This document shows, in pieces, positions 1 through 7,680 of a stretch of DNA of 25,913 nucleotides. The position numbers were made by a program, and so were the translations under genes. Numbering within the stretch: the first letter of the stretch is position 1; each line of letters opens with the position of its first letter. A model generated the notes under the pieces. That model was not told the DNA's origin. It saw only the letters and a program-made list of their open reading frames with translations, and did no database searches. Source of the stretch: JALENY01 sp036310185 (GTDB lineage Bacteria > Bacillota > Clostridia > Lachnospirales > Lachnospiraceae); assembly GCA_036310185.1 (NCBI GenBank), contig JAXJSH010000008.1, forward strand, positions 1-25,913. Direction: 5' to 3'.

Positions 1-19
1 CCGGGAAAAAGCATTAAAA

Positions 20-43
20 GAGGACTTGCAAAAACAAGTCCTC
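20..43 (-). terminator. Intrinsic terminator of glgP
   Basis: A perfect 9-bp inverted repeat (GAGGACTTG at 20-28, CAAGTCCTC at 35-43) encloses a 6-nt loop. Read on the minus strand, the stem is followed by a T-rich stretch (TTTTAATGCTTTTT). It lies about 40 bp past the glgP stop codon. The plus-strand side has no T tract, so it should work for glgP only. Confidence 0.8.
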
Positions 44-84
44 CAAATGTATAGTAAAATTATGAAATGAAAAAGATGCTGTAA

Positions 85-2343
85 TTATTTATCTAATCCC
101 CAGATATCGCGGTTGTATTCCTCAATGGTTCTGTCAGATGAGAAATAACCTGCTTTACTGATGTTAACCATCATTTTCTTAGCCCAGCCAAGTCTGTCTT
201 CGTAATCTGCGAAGGCTTTTTCTTTTGCAGCCACATAGGACTGGAAGTCCGGAAGGGTCATGAACCAGTCTTTGTTGATCAGCTCGTTTTTCAGTCTTTC
301 CAGATGTTCCTGACTGCCGACTTTCAGCATTTCATCGCTTGTGATGAAGTCGATGGCAGCTTTGATATCTGCATCGTTTTCATAGTAGCTTTTTGCATTG
401 TAGCTCCAGTCTTTGTAACGCTGGATAACCGTGTCACTGGAATCACCGAAGATGTAGATGTTGTCATCGCCAACCAGCTCGTGAATCTCAACGTTTGCAC
501 CGTCTTCTGTACCGAGTGTTACAGCACCGTTCAGCATGAATTTCATGTTTCCGGTTCCGCTGGCTTCCTTGGATGCCAGAGAGATCTGTTCGGAAATATC
601 GCAGGCCGGAATCAGTTTTTCTGCTGCTGTTACGTTGTAGTTTTCAACCATAACCACATTCAGGTACGGATTTACTTCCGGATCGTTTTTAACGATTTCC
701 TGGAGGCAGAGGATCAGGTGAATGATATCCTGTGCAATGGTGTATGCAGGTGCAGCCTTTGCTCCGAAGATTGCAGTGATCGGAGTGGACGGTTTTTTAC
801 CGCTCTTGATTTCCAGATATTTGTGGATCAGGTAGAGCGCATTCATCTGCTGACGTTTGTACTCATGCAGACGTTTGATCTGGATATCGAAAATAGAGTT
901 TTCGTTGATTTCCACACCCTGAGTACGTTTCAGGTAATCTTTCAGTGCTGCCTTGTTTTCTTTTTTGATGTTCAGCAGCAGTTCCAGTGTTGCATCGGAT
1001 GCAGTGAAGTTTGCCAGTTTTTCCAGTTCTGCAGCGTCTTTTTTGTATCCTTCACCGATGAGAGAGGTAATAAATTCAGCCAGCTTCGGATTACAGTGGA
1101 GCAGCCATCTGCGGAATGTGATACCGTTTGTTTTGTTGTTGAACTTCTCCGGATAAATTTTGTAGAAGTTGTTCAGCTCGTTGTCTTTTAAGATGTCAGT
1201 ATGCAGGGATGCAACACCGTTTACACTGAATCCGTAGTGGATGTCGATGTGTGCCATATGAACGCGTTCTTCCCGGTCAATGATGTATACGGACTCATCC
1301 TGGAATTTTCTGCGTACTTTGTTGTCCAGCACTTCGATGATAGGCATAAGCTGCGGAACTACTTTTTTCAGGTATGCAATCGGCCATTTTTCCAGTGCTT
1401 CTGCCAGGATTGTGTGGTTGGTGTAAGCACAGGTACGGCTTACGATATCAATGGCGTCATCCATATCGATACCGCGCTCCATAAGAAGACGGATCAGTTC
1501 CGGAATAACCATGGTCGGATGTGTATCGTTGATCTGGATAACAGCATAATCCGGAAGATCATATAAATTGCAGCCTTTTGCCTCGCATTCGTCCAGAATC
1601 AGGCGAGCGCCGTTGCTTACCATAAAGTACTGCTGATAAATACGGAGCAGTCTTCCGGCCTCATCGCCGTCATCCGGATACAGGAACAGGGTCAGATTTT
1701 TGGCAATATCTTCTTTGTTAAAATCAATACCGTCTTTTACGATGGAGTCGTCTACGCTCTCTGCATCGAAAAGATGAAGTTTGTTTGTTTTGTTGTCATA
1801 ACCGGTTACTTCAATGTCGTACATTCTGGAAGTGATGGTCATACCGTTGAACTGGATTTCGTAAGTTTTGTCTGTTTTGGTCAGCCAGCTCTGATCTTCG
1901 ATCCACGGATTCGGCTGTGTGGTCTGCAGACGGTTTTCAAATACCTGTTTAAACAGACCATAGTGATAGTTCAGACCGATACCGTCGCCGTTTAAACCAA
2001 GGGTAGCGATGGAATCCAGGAAACATGCTGCCAGACGGCCAAGTCCGCCGTTGCCAAGAGACGGTTCCGGCTCGATCTCTTCAATTTTGCAGATATCTTT
2101 GCCGTTTTCTGCCAGAAGTTCTTTTACTTCATCGTAGATACCCAGGTTGATCAGGTTGTTGGATAACAGCTTTCCGATCAGGAACTCTGCGGATATATAA
2201 TATAATTTCTTTTTACCGTTATTTTTTTCTTTCTTTTTTGCCATGTCCTGTACCATGTCAAGCAGGCTGAAATAAACTTCCTGGTCTGTACAGTTTTTCA
2301 GATCTTTTCCATATTTCTTTTTTGTAATCTCACATAAATTCAT
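85..2343 (-). CDS. glgP: Glycogen/starch/maltodextrin phosphorylase
   Basis: Cytoplasmic GT35-family enzyme that uses phosphate to release glucose-1-phosphate from the non-reducing ends of alpha-1,4-glucans, using pyridoxal phosphate. Seen in the 752-residue product: YYISAEFLIGK near residue 48, the EPSLGNGGLGRLAACFLDS block near 93, NDTHPTMVIPEL, NGITFRRWL, IQIKRLHEYKRQ, and the cofactor-site motif EASGTGNMKFMLNG with the PLP lysine at about residue 601. The C-terminal GYFSSDRTI block is present. It is shorter than enzymes such as E. coli GlgP (about 815 residues), apparently by shorter loops rather than a lost domain. The start is supported by GAAAGGGG about 9 nt upstream. Transcribed alone, divergent from an AraC-type gene. 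Whether glycogen or maltodextrin is the main substrate cannot be told from sequence. Confidence 0.95.
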   Translation of the reverse strand: MNLCEITKKKYGKDLKNCTDQEVYFSLLDMVQDMAKKKEKNNGKKKLYYISAEFLIGKLLSNNLINLGIYDEVKELLAENGKDICKIEEIEPEPSLGNGGLGRLAACFLDSIATLGLNGDGIGLNYHYGLFKQVFENRLQTTQPNPWIEDQSWLTKTDKTYEIQFNGMTITSRMYDIEVTGYDNKTNKLHLFDAESVDDSIVKDGIDFNKEDIAKNLTLFLYPDDGDEAGRLLRIYQQYFMVSNGARLILDECEAKGCNLYDLPDYAVIQINDTHPTMVIPELIRLLMERGIDMDDAIDIVSRTCAYTNHTILAEALEKWPIAYLKKVVPQLMPIIEVLDNKVRRKFQDESVYIIDREERVHMAHIDIHYGFSVNGVASLHTDILKDNELNNFYKIYPEKFNNKTNGITFRRWLLHCNPKLAEFITSLIGEGYKKDAAELEKLANFTASDATLELLLNIKKENKAALKDYLKRTQGVEINENSIFDIQIKRLHEYKRQQMNALYLIHKYLEIKSGKKPSTPITAIFGAKAAPAYTIAQDIIHLILCLQEIVKNDPEVNPYLNVVMVENYNVTAAEKLIPACDISEQISLASKEASGTGNMKFMLNGAVTLGTEDGANVEIHELVGDDNIYIFGDSSDTVIQRYKDWSYNAKSYYENDADIKAAIDFITSDEMLKVGSQEHLERLKNELINKDWFMTLPDFQSYVAAKEKAFADYEDRLGWAKKMMVNISKAGYFSSDRTIEEYNRDIWGLDK

Positions 2344-2375
2344 AAGTTAAAACCCCTTTCAATTGTCTGCGACTG

Positions 2376-2404
2376 ATTATACTGTCACTTTACTATTTTT
2401 TTGC
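2376..2404 (-). promoter_or_regulatory. glgP promoter
   Basis: A perfect TATAAT -10 lies at 2381-2376 on the minus strand, which predicts a leader of about 26 nt before the glgP ATG at 2343. At 17 bp spacing the -35 hexamer is GCAAAA (18 bp: TGCAAA), a poor match to TTGACA. A weak -35 overlapped by an inverted repeat suggests a regulated promoter; that last step is inference. Confidence 0.6.
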
Positions 2405-2421
2405 AGGGATTTCTTGCAAAA
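2399..2421. promoter_or_regulatory. Inverted repeat, candidate operator between glgP and araC-type gene
   Basis: TTTTGCA (2399-2405) and TGCAAAA (2415-2421) form a perfect 7-bp inverted repeat with a 9-bp spacer, so the centres are about 16 bp apart. The left half coincides with the -35 region of glgP. It is the only good dyad in this divergent intergenic region. It does not match the CcpA cre consensus. The adjacent AraC-type protein is the obvious candidate ligand, but AraC-family proteins often use direct repeats, so assignment is tentative. Confidence 0.4.
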
Positions 2422-2515
2422 TAGTGTGATTTAGTTGTACAATACTATCATATTTGACGATTTACTGCACTAAAATAATGCAATTTGGCATGGAAAGGAA
2501 GGGGACAGGAAGAAT

Positions 2516-3397
2516 ATGGAAAACAAAATAGATCAGAAACACTACGAAATCTATCAGGAAACGAAGGCGCATTCATCACCGGAATTTCCCTACAATATTT
2601 ATGTGTGTTCCATTCCGCTGGATTTTCCGCGCGTACCTCTTCATTGGCATAATGATATGGAACTTGTGGTTATCAAAAAAGGAGAAGGGATCGTGGGAGT
2701 CAATCTGGTGTCTTATGAAGTGGAGGCTGGCGATGTGGTTTTCATACTGCCGGGGCAGCTGCATTCCATTACGCAGAAAGGCAAAGCGGTCATGGAGTAC
2801 GAAAATATCATTTTTAAAATTGATATGCTCAAATCCGTTGGTATGGACATCTGCGACACGCAATATATACAGCCTCTTTTTACGGGCAATCTGGACCTGC
2901 AGCCCCTTATGAATAAAAAATGTAACTATTATGCTGCTGTGGTGCCGCTGATTGAGCAGATTGACCGCATGTGCAATGTAAGGCCGGTGGGATATCAGCT
3001 GGCGATAAAAGGATTTCTTTTTCAGATATTTTTTCAGATTATCACAAATACGTCGGTGCATAGTCTTCATGCGGGGCGGATCAAATCACTGGATAAAGTA
3101 AAACAGGTGCTGGCTTATATAGAAGAGAATTATTCCAGGCCCATTACCATCGAGGAAATTGCACAGGTCTGTCACTACAGCAAATCCCATTTTATGAAGT
3201 TTTTTAAGGAAAATATGGGGATGGGATTTATACAGTATCTGAATGAACACCGTCTGGAAGTGGCCAGTCAGATGCTGCTGAAGACATCGGATAATATTCT
3301 GGACATTGCCGAAAAAACGGGATTTGAGAATCTCTCCTATTTTAATCGTATGTTCAAACGAAAATATGGGGTAACGCCGGGACAGTTCCGGAAATAA
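2516..3397 (+). CDS. AraC-family transcriptional regulator with N-terminal cupin
   Basis: A 293-residue DNA-binding regulator. The N-terminal half (about residues 25-110) resembles a cupin sensor domain: VPLHWHNDMELVVIKKGEG, then VEAGDVVFILPGQLHSI. The C-terminal 100 residues carry the two helix-turn-helix motifs of the AraC/XylS family: ITIEEIAQVCHYSKSHFMKFF and the signature NILDIAEKTGFENLSYFNRMFKRKYGVTPGQFRK region, given here by position (about residues 260-293). Members of this architecture usually sense sugars or glycosides and activate neighbouring carbohydrate genes. The start has GGAAGGGG shortly upstream. It is divergent from glgP, so control of glgP, itself, or both is plausible; no sugar transporter lies beside it, and the ligand cannot be inferred. 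Confidence 0.9.
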   Translation: MENKIDQKHYEIYQETKAHSSPEFPYNIYVCSIPLDFPRVPLHWHNDMELVVIKKGEGIVGVNLVSYEVEAGDVVFILPGQLHSITQKGKAVMEYENIIFKIDMLKSVGMDICDTQYIQPLFTGNLDLQPLMNKKCNYYAAVVPLIEQIDRMCNVRPVGYQLAIKGFLFQIFFQIITNTSVHSLHAGRIKSLDKVKQVLAYIEENYSRPITIEEIAQVCHYSKSHFMKFFKENMGMGFIQYLNEHRLEVASQMLLKTSDNILDIAEKTGFENLSYFNRMFKRKYGVTPGQFRK

Positions 3398-3565
3398 TAA
3401 GATAACAGGCAAAATATGAAATGAGCAGGCTCAGTTATTAAAACGGAGGAAAATGTCAGAATAAATATTATAAAAAGGATGCAACAAAATCTGTTTTCCG
3501 TTACACTGTATATATAGATAGAAAGAAAATGTGTCTAAAAAGCAGGGGAACAGGAGGTTATGCGT

Positions 3566-4612
3566 ATGAAAAAGAAAAATTATCGTATTTTGGCAATGCT
3601 GGTTTTGATTATGCTGATCTTGGCGGGCTGCGGAGCAGCAAGTAAAGATGCGTTTGATTCCGTCAGTTCATCTAATTATTCCAGCGGATCTGCCGCGGAA
3701 GAGGCAGCAGATTATGAATATGTGATGGAAGATGCTGCTGCAGATGCTGTGACGGCAGATTCCGGAAGCGGTGTGGAAAGTCCCAATCAGGCGGAAGGCC
3801 AGAACCGGAAACTGATCAAACGGCAGTATGTCACGATGGAAACAAAAGAATTTGATGAATTGACTGCATTTGTTCAGGAAAAGGTAAATGAGATCGGCGG
3901 CTACATAGAATATTCGGATGTTTCCGGAATTTCCTATAATTACAGCGGTACGAGATATGCCAGCTATACGATCCGCATTCCGGTGACAGAACTGGACGGT
4001 TTTGCCGAGACACTGAAAGAGGCGGGGAATGTGACCAATTTCTCCGAAAGTGTGGAAGATATCACGCTGAGTTATGTGGATACGGAGAGCCGTATCGCTG
4101 CTTTGGAAGCGGAGCGGGATACGCTCATGGGGATGCTGGAGCAGGCCGGAGATCTGGATACGCTGCTGGCGATCCAGTCCAGACTGACAGAAGTGCGTTA
4201 TCAGCTGGAAAGCTATGAATCCAAGCTGCGCGTGTATAACAATGATATTGAGTACAGTACTGTTTCTCTGGAGATTTATGAGGTGGAACGGGAGACTGTG
4301 GTGAAAGATGACAGCTTCGGCAGTCAGCTCAAGGAACGTCTGTCTTCCAATTTCTATGATCTTGGGCAGCTTCTTGAGGGGCTGGCACTGTTCCTGATCG
4401 GCGGAATTCCGTTCTGGATTCTGCTGGCCGTAATTGGGGTGATTGTAATTGTGATTGTAAAAATGGTGCGCCGCCGTTCGAAGAAAAAAGCGGATACATT
4501 CGGCAATATGGGTATGGGTTCCCAGAATGTGAGCGGACAGATGAACCACCCGGGCAGCCAGGCAAATTCCGGTGATATGAGAAAACAGGAACCATCCGGT
4601 GACAAAAAATAG
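3566..4612 (+). CDS. DUF4349 lipoprotein with C-terminal membrane anchor
   Basis: Probable envelope lipoprotein of 348 residues and unknown function. A lipoprotein signal peptide ends in LAGC with the lipidated cysteine at residue 22, followed by an acidic, Ser/Ala-rich low-complexity linker to about residue 75. A DUF4349 domain follows, including a predicted coiled coil around the DTESRIAALEAERDTLMGML segment and QSRLTEVRYQLESYES. A strong transmembrane helix at about 270-298 precedes a basic stop-transfer (KMVRRRSKKK) and a Gly/Asn/Gln-rich cytoplasmic tail. An in-frame ATG exists at 3560, but AGGAGG at 3552-3557 is only 2 nt from it and 8 nt from the ATG at 3566, so 3566 is preferred. It stands alone, with a terminator downstream. 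DUF4349 proteins are often only labelled hypothetical. Confidence 0.85.
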   Translation: MKKKNYRILAMLVLIMLILAGCGAASKDAFDSVSSSNYSSGSAAEEAADYEYVMEDAAADAVTADSGSGVESPNQAEGQNRKLIKRQYVTMETKEFDELTAFVQEKVNEIGGYIEYSDVSGISYNYSGTRYASYTIRIPVTELDGFAETLKEAGNVTNFSESVEDITLSYVDTESRIAALEAERDTLMGMLEQAGDLDTLLAIQSRLTEVRYQLESYESKLRVYNNDIEYSTVSLEIYEVERETVVKDDSFGSQLKERLSSNFYDLGQLLEGLALFLIGGIPFWILLAVIGVIVIVIVKMVRRRSKKKADTFGNMGMGSQNVSGQMNHPGSQANSGDMRKQEPSGDKK

Positions 4613-4676
4613 AAAATGACAGACCAATGGAAAAGATTGGGTTACCGTAATAAATGAAAGATTGAATTCATAAAGC

Positions 4677-4721
4677 ACCCGCAGGGCCTTTTTAACGGAG
4701 GTTCTGCGGGTTTGCTTTATG
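4677..4721. terminator. Intrinsic terminator after the DUF4349 gene
   Basis: A 13-bp stem (4677-4689 with 4699-4711, including two G-U pairs) with core CCCGCAG/CTGCGGG and a 9-nt loop is followed on the plus strand by TTGCTTT. The outer bases CATAAAGC (4669-4676) and GCTTTATG (4714-4721) extend the dyad. It separates the DUF4349 gene from the trpS promoter. Confidence 0.75.
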
Positions 4722-4728
4722 AAATGGC

Positions 4729-4757
4729 TTGAAACCGCGCTTTGTTAATGCTATTAT
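4729..4757 (+). promoter_or_regulatory. trpS promoter
   Basis: TTGAAA (4729-4734), a 17-bp spacer and TATTAT (4752-4757) form a good sigma-A promoter. It predicts a leader of about 28 nt, too short for a T-box riboswitch. Confidence 0.7.
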
Positions 4758-4791
4758 AGATGTAATGATTTTTGAGTGAAAGGTGACAACA

Positions 4792-5874
4792 ATGGAAAAA
4801 ATTATATTAACAGGCGACCGTCCTACCGGAAAACTTCATCTGGGACATTACGTGGGCTCCCTGCGCAGAAGAGTAGAATTACAGAATTCCGGAGAATATG
4901 ATAAAATATTTATTATGATCGCAGACGCACAGGCATTGACTGACAATGCGGATAATCCGGAAAAAATCCGCCAGAATATTATAGAGGTGGCTTTGGATTA
5001 TCTTTCCGTAGGTCTGGACCCGGAAAAATCCACACTGTTTATTCAGTCCATGGTTCCGCAGCTGACGGAGTTATCTTTTTATTATATGAATCTGGTAACC
5101 GTATCCAGACTGCAGCGTAACCCAACCGTAAAATCTGAGATTCAGATGCGTAATTTTGAAACAAGTATCCCGGTTGGATTCTTTACTTATCCCATCAGTC
5201 AGGCGGCTGATATCACAGCATTCCGCGCCACTGTAGTGCCGGTTGGCGAGGATCAGAAACCGATGCTTGAGCAGACAAAAGAGATTGTACACAAGTTCAA
5301 CAGTGTATATGGAGAAACCCTGGTGGATCCGGCCATCATGCTTCCGGAAAATGAGACATGTATGCGTCTTCCGGGAATTGACGGAAAAGCGAAAATGAGC
5401 AAGTCGCTTGGAAACTGTATCTACCTTTCCGATACAGAAGAAGAAGTGAGCAAAAAAGTTATGAGTATGTTCACGGATCCGAATCACATCCGCGTACAGG
5501 ATCCGGGCAGCCTGGAGGGCAATACCGTATTTATTTATCTGGATGCCTTTTGCAAAGATGAGCATTTCGCAGAATTTTTACCGGAATACAAAAATCTGGA
5601 TGAGTTAAAAGCACATTATCAGCGGGGCGGTCTCGGTGATGTGAAGGTGAAACGGTTCCTGAATAAAGTTCTGGAAAGTGAGCTGGCACCGATCCGTGCA
5701 AGAAGAAAAGAGTATGAAGCAAATATTCCGTATGTATATGAAGTGCTGAAAAAAGGCTGCGAAGTGGCAGAGCGTGAGGCGGCTGCGACACTGCATGATG
5801 TACGTGAGGCAATGAAGATCAATTATTTTGAAGATGCGGCTCTGATTCAGGAGCAGATCGAACGTTTTAAATAA
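4792..5874 (+). CDS. trpS: Tryptophan--tRNA ligase
   Basis: Class Ic aminoacyl-tRNA synthetase that charges tRNA-Trp in the cytoplasm. In the 360-residue product the class I signatures are intact: HLGH at 16-19 inside PTGKLHLGHYVGS, and KMSKS at 201-205 inside GKAKMSKSLGN. IADAQALTD, PISQAADI and VGEDQKPMLEQT match the Rossmann-fold core that binds tryptophan and ATP. Length is slightly above the 325-340 usual in bacteria. A GTG at 4783 could start three codons earlier, but AAAGGTG at 4779-4785 sits 6-7 nt before the ATG at 4792, so the ATG is chosen. It is monocistronic, with its own promoter and a downstream hairpin. Confidence 0.96.
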   Translation: MEKIILTGDRPTGKLHLGHYVGSLRRRVELQNSGEYDKIFIMIADAQALTDNADNPEKIRQNIIEVALDYLSVGLDPEKSTLFIQSMVPQLTELSFYYMNLVTVSRLQRNPTVKSEIQMRNFETSIPVGFFTYPISQAADITAFRATVVPVGEDQKPMLEQTKEIVHKFNSVYGETLVDPAIMLPENETCMRLPGIDGKAKMSKSLGNCIYLSDTEEEVSKKVMSMFTDPNHIRVQDPGSLEGNTVFIYLDAFCKDEHFAEFLPEYKNLDELKAHYQRGGLGDVKVKRFLNKVLESELAPIRARRKEYEANIPYVYEVLKKGCEVAEREAAATLHDVREAMKINYFEDAALIQEQIERFK

Positions 5875-5966
5875 AAGTATTTCAGTTATACGAAGTTGTT
5901 GACAGACTTTTGACGAGATGACGTTGAAATTCGGGATTACTATACAATGAGACAGCAAGGCATGGG

Positions 5967-5995
5967 CAGGGATAGAGATTCAGACTCTATCCCTG
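5967..5995 (+). terminator. Hairpin between trpS and the MATE gene
   Basis: A perfect 11-bp stem (CAGGGATAGAG 5967-5977, CTCTATCCCTG 5985-5995) with a 7-nt loop lies about 92 bp after trpS. The downstream tract (ATTTAAAATAT) is only weakly U-rich. It may end trpS transcription, or be part of a leader for the MATE gene if transcription starts near the TACAAT at 5943-5948. Confidence 0.55.
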
Positions 5996-5996
5996 A

Positions 5997-6063
5997 TTTA
6001 AAATATACTGTGTGTCTGCAGTACCGGGTCGTGTTCTGTGATGCAGATTTCAGGGTATTTTAA
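5997..6063 (+). other. Possible structured leader of the MATE gene
   Basis: Two nested inverted repeats lie between the 5967-5995 hairpin and the MATE start: an outer pair (TTAAAATATAC at 5998-6008, with one bulge, against GTATTTTAA at 6055-6063) and an inner pair (TCTGCA 6015-6020, TGCAGA 6042-6047). I do not recognise a known riboswitch class. Pairing by chance cannot be excluded. Confidence 0.25.
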
Positions 6064-6092
6064 GTAAAAGTATAGAAGAGAGTAAGATAAGT

Positions 6093-7499
6093 ATGGAGAA
6101 AAAAATGGAAAAAACAGAAGGGCAGAACAGGGCTCAGATGGTGAAACACCAGCCGGAGGAAAACGAACTGGGGACGAAACCGGTAGGAAAACTCTTGTTT
6201 TCGCTGGCACTTCCGGCGATTACAGCGCAGATCGTAAATGTGCTGTATAACATGGTAGACCGGATGTATATCGGACATATTCCGAATATCGGTGCCCAGG
6301 CGCTGACCGGTGTAGGGGTAACGATGCCGATTATTATGCTGGTTTCTGCGTTTGCGGCACTGGTTAGTATGGGCGGCGCGCCGAGAGCATCTATTATGAT
6401 GGGAAAAGGCAAAAAGGACGTGGCGGAACAGATTCTTGGAAACTGTACGGCTGCTCTGGTGATCGTAGCTTTGCTGCTGACCGTTGTGATTCAGCTCTTC
6501 GGAAGGGATTTGCTTCTGATGTTCGGCGCCAGCGAAAACACCATAGGCTATGCCTGGGAGTATATGTCGGTATATTCGCTGGGAACCATATTTGTGCAGT
6601 TGACGCTGGGTATGAATGCATTTATTACGGCCCAGGGATTTTCAAAGGTCAGCATGCTTACGGTCATGATCGGGGCGGTCTGCAATATTATTCTGGATCC
6701 GATTTTTATTTTTGGATTTGACATGGGAGTAAAGGGTGCAGCTCTGGCAACCATAATCTCTCAGGCCATTTCTGCAGTCTGGGTGCTTTATTTTCTGGTT
6801 GGCAGGAAGACACATCTGCGTATAAAAAAGGAAAATCTGGTTATCAGACCGAAAGTGTTTATGCCCTGTGTGGCACTTGGTCTGTCGCCGTTTATCATGC
6901 AGTCTACGGAAAGCGTTTTATCCGTATGCTTCAATTCATCTCTGCTGAAATACGGTGGAGATATGGCGGTAGGTGCCATGACCATTCTGAGCAGCAGCAT
7001 GCAGTTCTCCATGCTGCCTCTTCAGGGTCTGACCCAGGGGGCACAGCCGATTACCAGTTATAACTATGGTGCACAGAATAAGGAGCGTGTGAAAAAATGC
7101 TTCTATTTATTGCTGCGTGCATGTTTGATCTATTCTGGCGTGCTGTGGGCATTGCTTATGCTGTTGCCGGGTGTGTTTGCGGGAATCTTTACCAGCGATC
7201 CAGAACTGATCCAAATAACCGCGCATGCGATGCGCATCTATATGGCGGTAAGTGTCCTGTTTGGTCTGCAGCTTGCCTGCCAGCAGACGTTCATTTCCAT
7301 GGGAAATGCAAAAACATCCGTGTTCCTTGCACTGCTCCGTAAGGTGATTCTGCTGATTCCGCTCATTTACATCCTGCCCCGGTTTCTGCCGAATAAAGTG
7401 GATGCGGTCTTTCTGGCAGAGCCGGTGGCAGATATGATTGCGGTGAGTGTGACGGCTATCCTGTTCTTTACGTCATTCAGAAAATATCTGAAATCATAA
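6093..7499 (+). CDS. MATE family multidrug/toxin efflux transporter
   Basis: Integral membrane antiporter of 468 residues with about 12 hydrophobic segments in two homologous MatE halves, expected to export small organic compounds against a Na+ or H+ gradient. Seen: a hydrophilic N-terminal tail of about 30 residues, then PVGKLLFSLALPAITAQIV and NMVDRMYIGH typical of MepA/NorM-like members, GAVCNIILDPIFIFGF at the end of the first half, and PLQGLTQGAQPITSYNYGA in the second. The substrate cannot be deduced. The ATG at 6093 has a weak GAGAG site; an ATG four codons on at 6105 has GGAG 6 nt upstream and is a possible alternative. It is a single-gene unit ending at a compound terminator. Confidence 0.92.
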   Translation: MEKKMEKTEGQNRAQMVKHQPEENELGTKPVGKLLFSLALPAITAQIVNVLYNMVDRMYIGHIPNIGAQALTGVGVTMPIIMLVSAFAALVSMGGAPRASIMMGKGKKDVAEQILGNCTAALVIVALLLTVVIQLFGRDLLLMFGASENTIGYAWEYMSVYSLGTIFVQLTLGMNAFITAQGFSKVSMLTVMIGAVCNIILDPIFIFGFDMGVKGAALATIISQAISAVWVLYFLVGRKTHLRIKKENLVIRPKVFMPCVALGLSPFIMQSTESVLSVCFNSSLLKYGGDMAVGAMTILSSSMQFSMLPLQGLTQGAQPITSYNYGAQNKERVKKCFYLLLRACLIYSGVLWALLMLLPGVFAGIFTSDPELIQITAHAMRIYMAVSVLFGLQLACQQTFISMGNAKTSVFLALLRKVILLIPLIYILPRFLPNKVDAVFLAEPVADMIAVSVTAILFFTSFRKYLKS

Positions 7500-7599
7500 T
7501 TATATTATAGAAACAGGATCTTCAGAATGGCTGCAGTTATGCATAGAAGGTTTTTATAAAGATTCGCTTTGAGAGATTTGTATAAGAAAAAGAAAGAAA

Positions 7600-7669
7600 A
7601 AAGCCGATGTCGTGTGATATGCCCCTTGTCAAGTAGACAAGGGAAAATGATGGGACATCGGCTTTCTTT
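7600..7669. terminator. Bidirectional compound terminator
   Basis: An outer 12-bp stem (AAAGCCGATGTC 7600-7611, GACATCGGCTTT 7654-7665) encloses a second 8-bp stem (CCCTTGTC 7623-7630, GACAAGGG 7636-7643). T-rich tracts flank it on both strands. It sits between the convergent MATE and methyltransferase genes and should stop both. Confidence 0.85.
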
Positions 7670-7680
7670 TGTCTGTAAAA

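Noticed and set aside
304..1995. Several plus-strand open frames opposite glgP (up to 295 codons)
   Set aside because: They are antisense to a gene with clear family motifs, have Cys/Phe/Val-rich composition without known motifs, and no ribosome binding sites. The same applies to long antisense frames opposite the AraC, DUF4349, aminotransferase, VanW and mutS2 genes.
2399..2421. CcpA cre site at glgP
   Set aside because: The spacing and the missing central CG do not fit the TGNNANCGNTNNCA pattern.
3451..3464. Tiny gene after CGGAGG at 3444
   Set aside because: The ATG following this good ribosome-binding-like sequence opens only three codons before a stop.
4612..4791. T-box riboswitch before trpS
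   Set aside because: ACCGCG at 4734-4739 recalls the end of the T-box sequence, but it overlaps the spacer of a good promoter, the preceding bases do not fit AGGGTGG, and the leader is far too short for Stem I.
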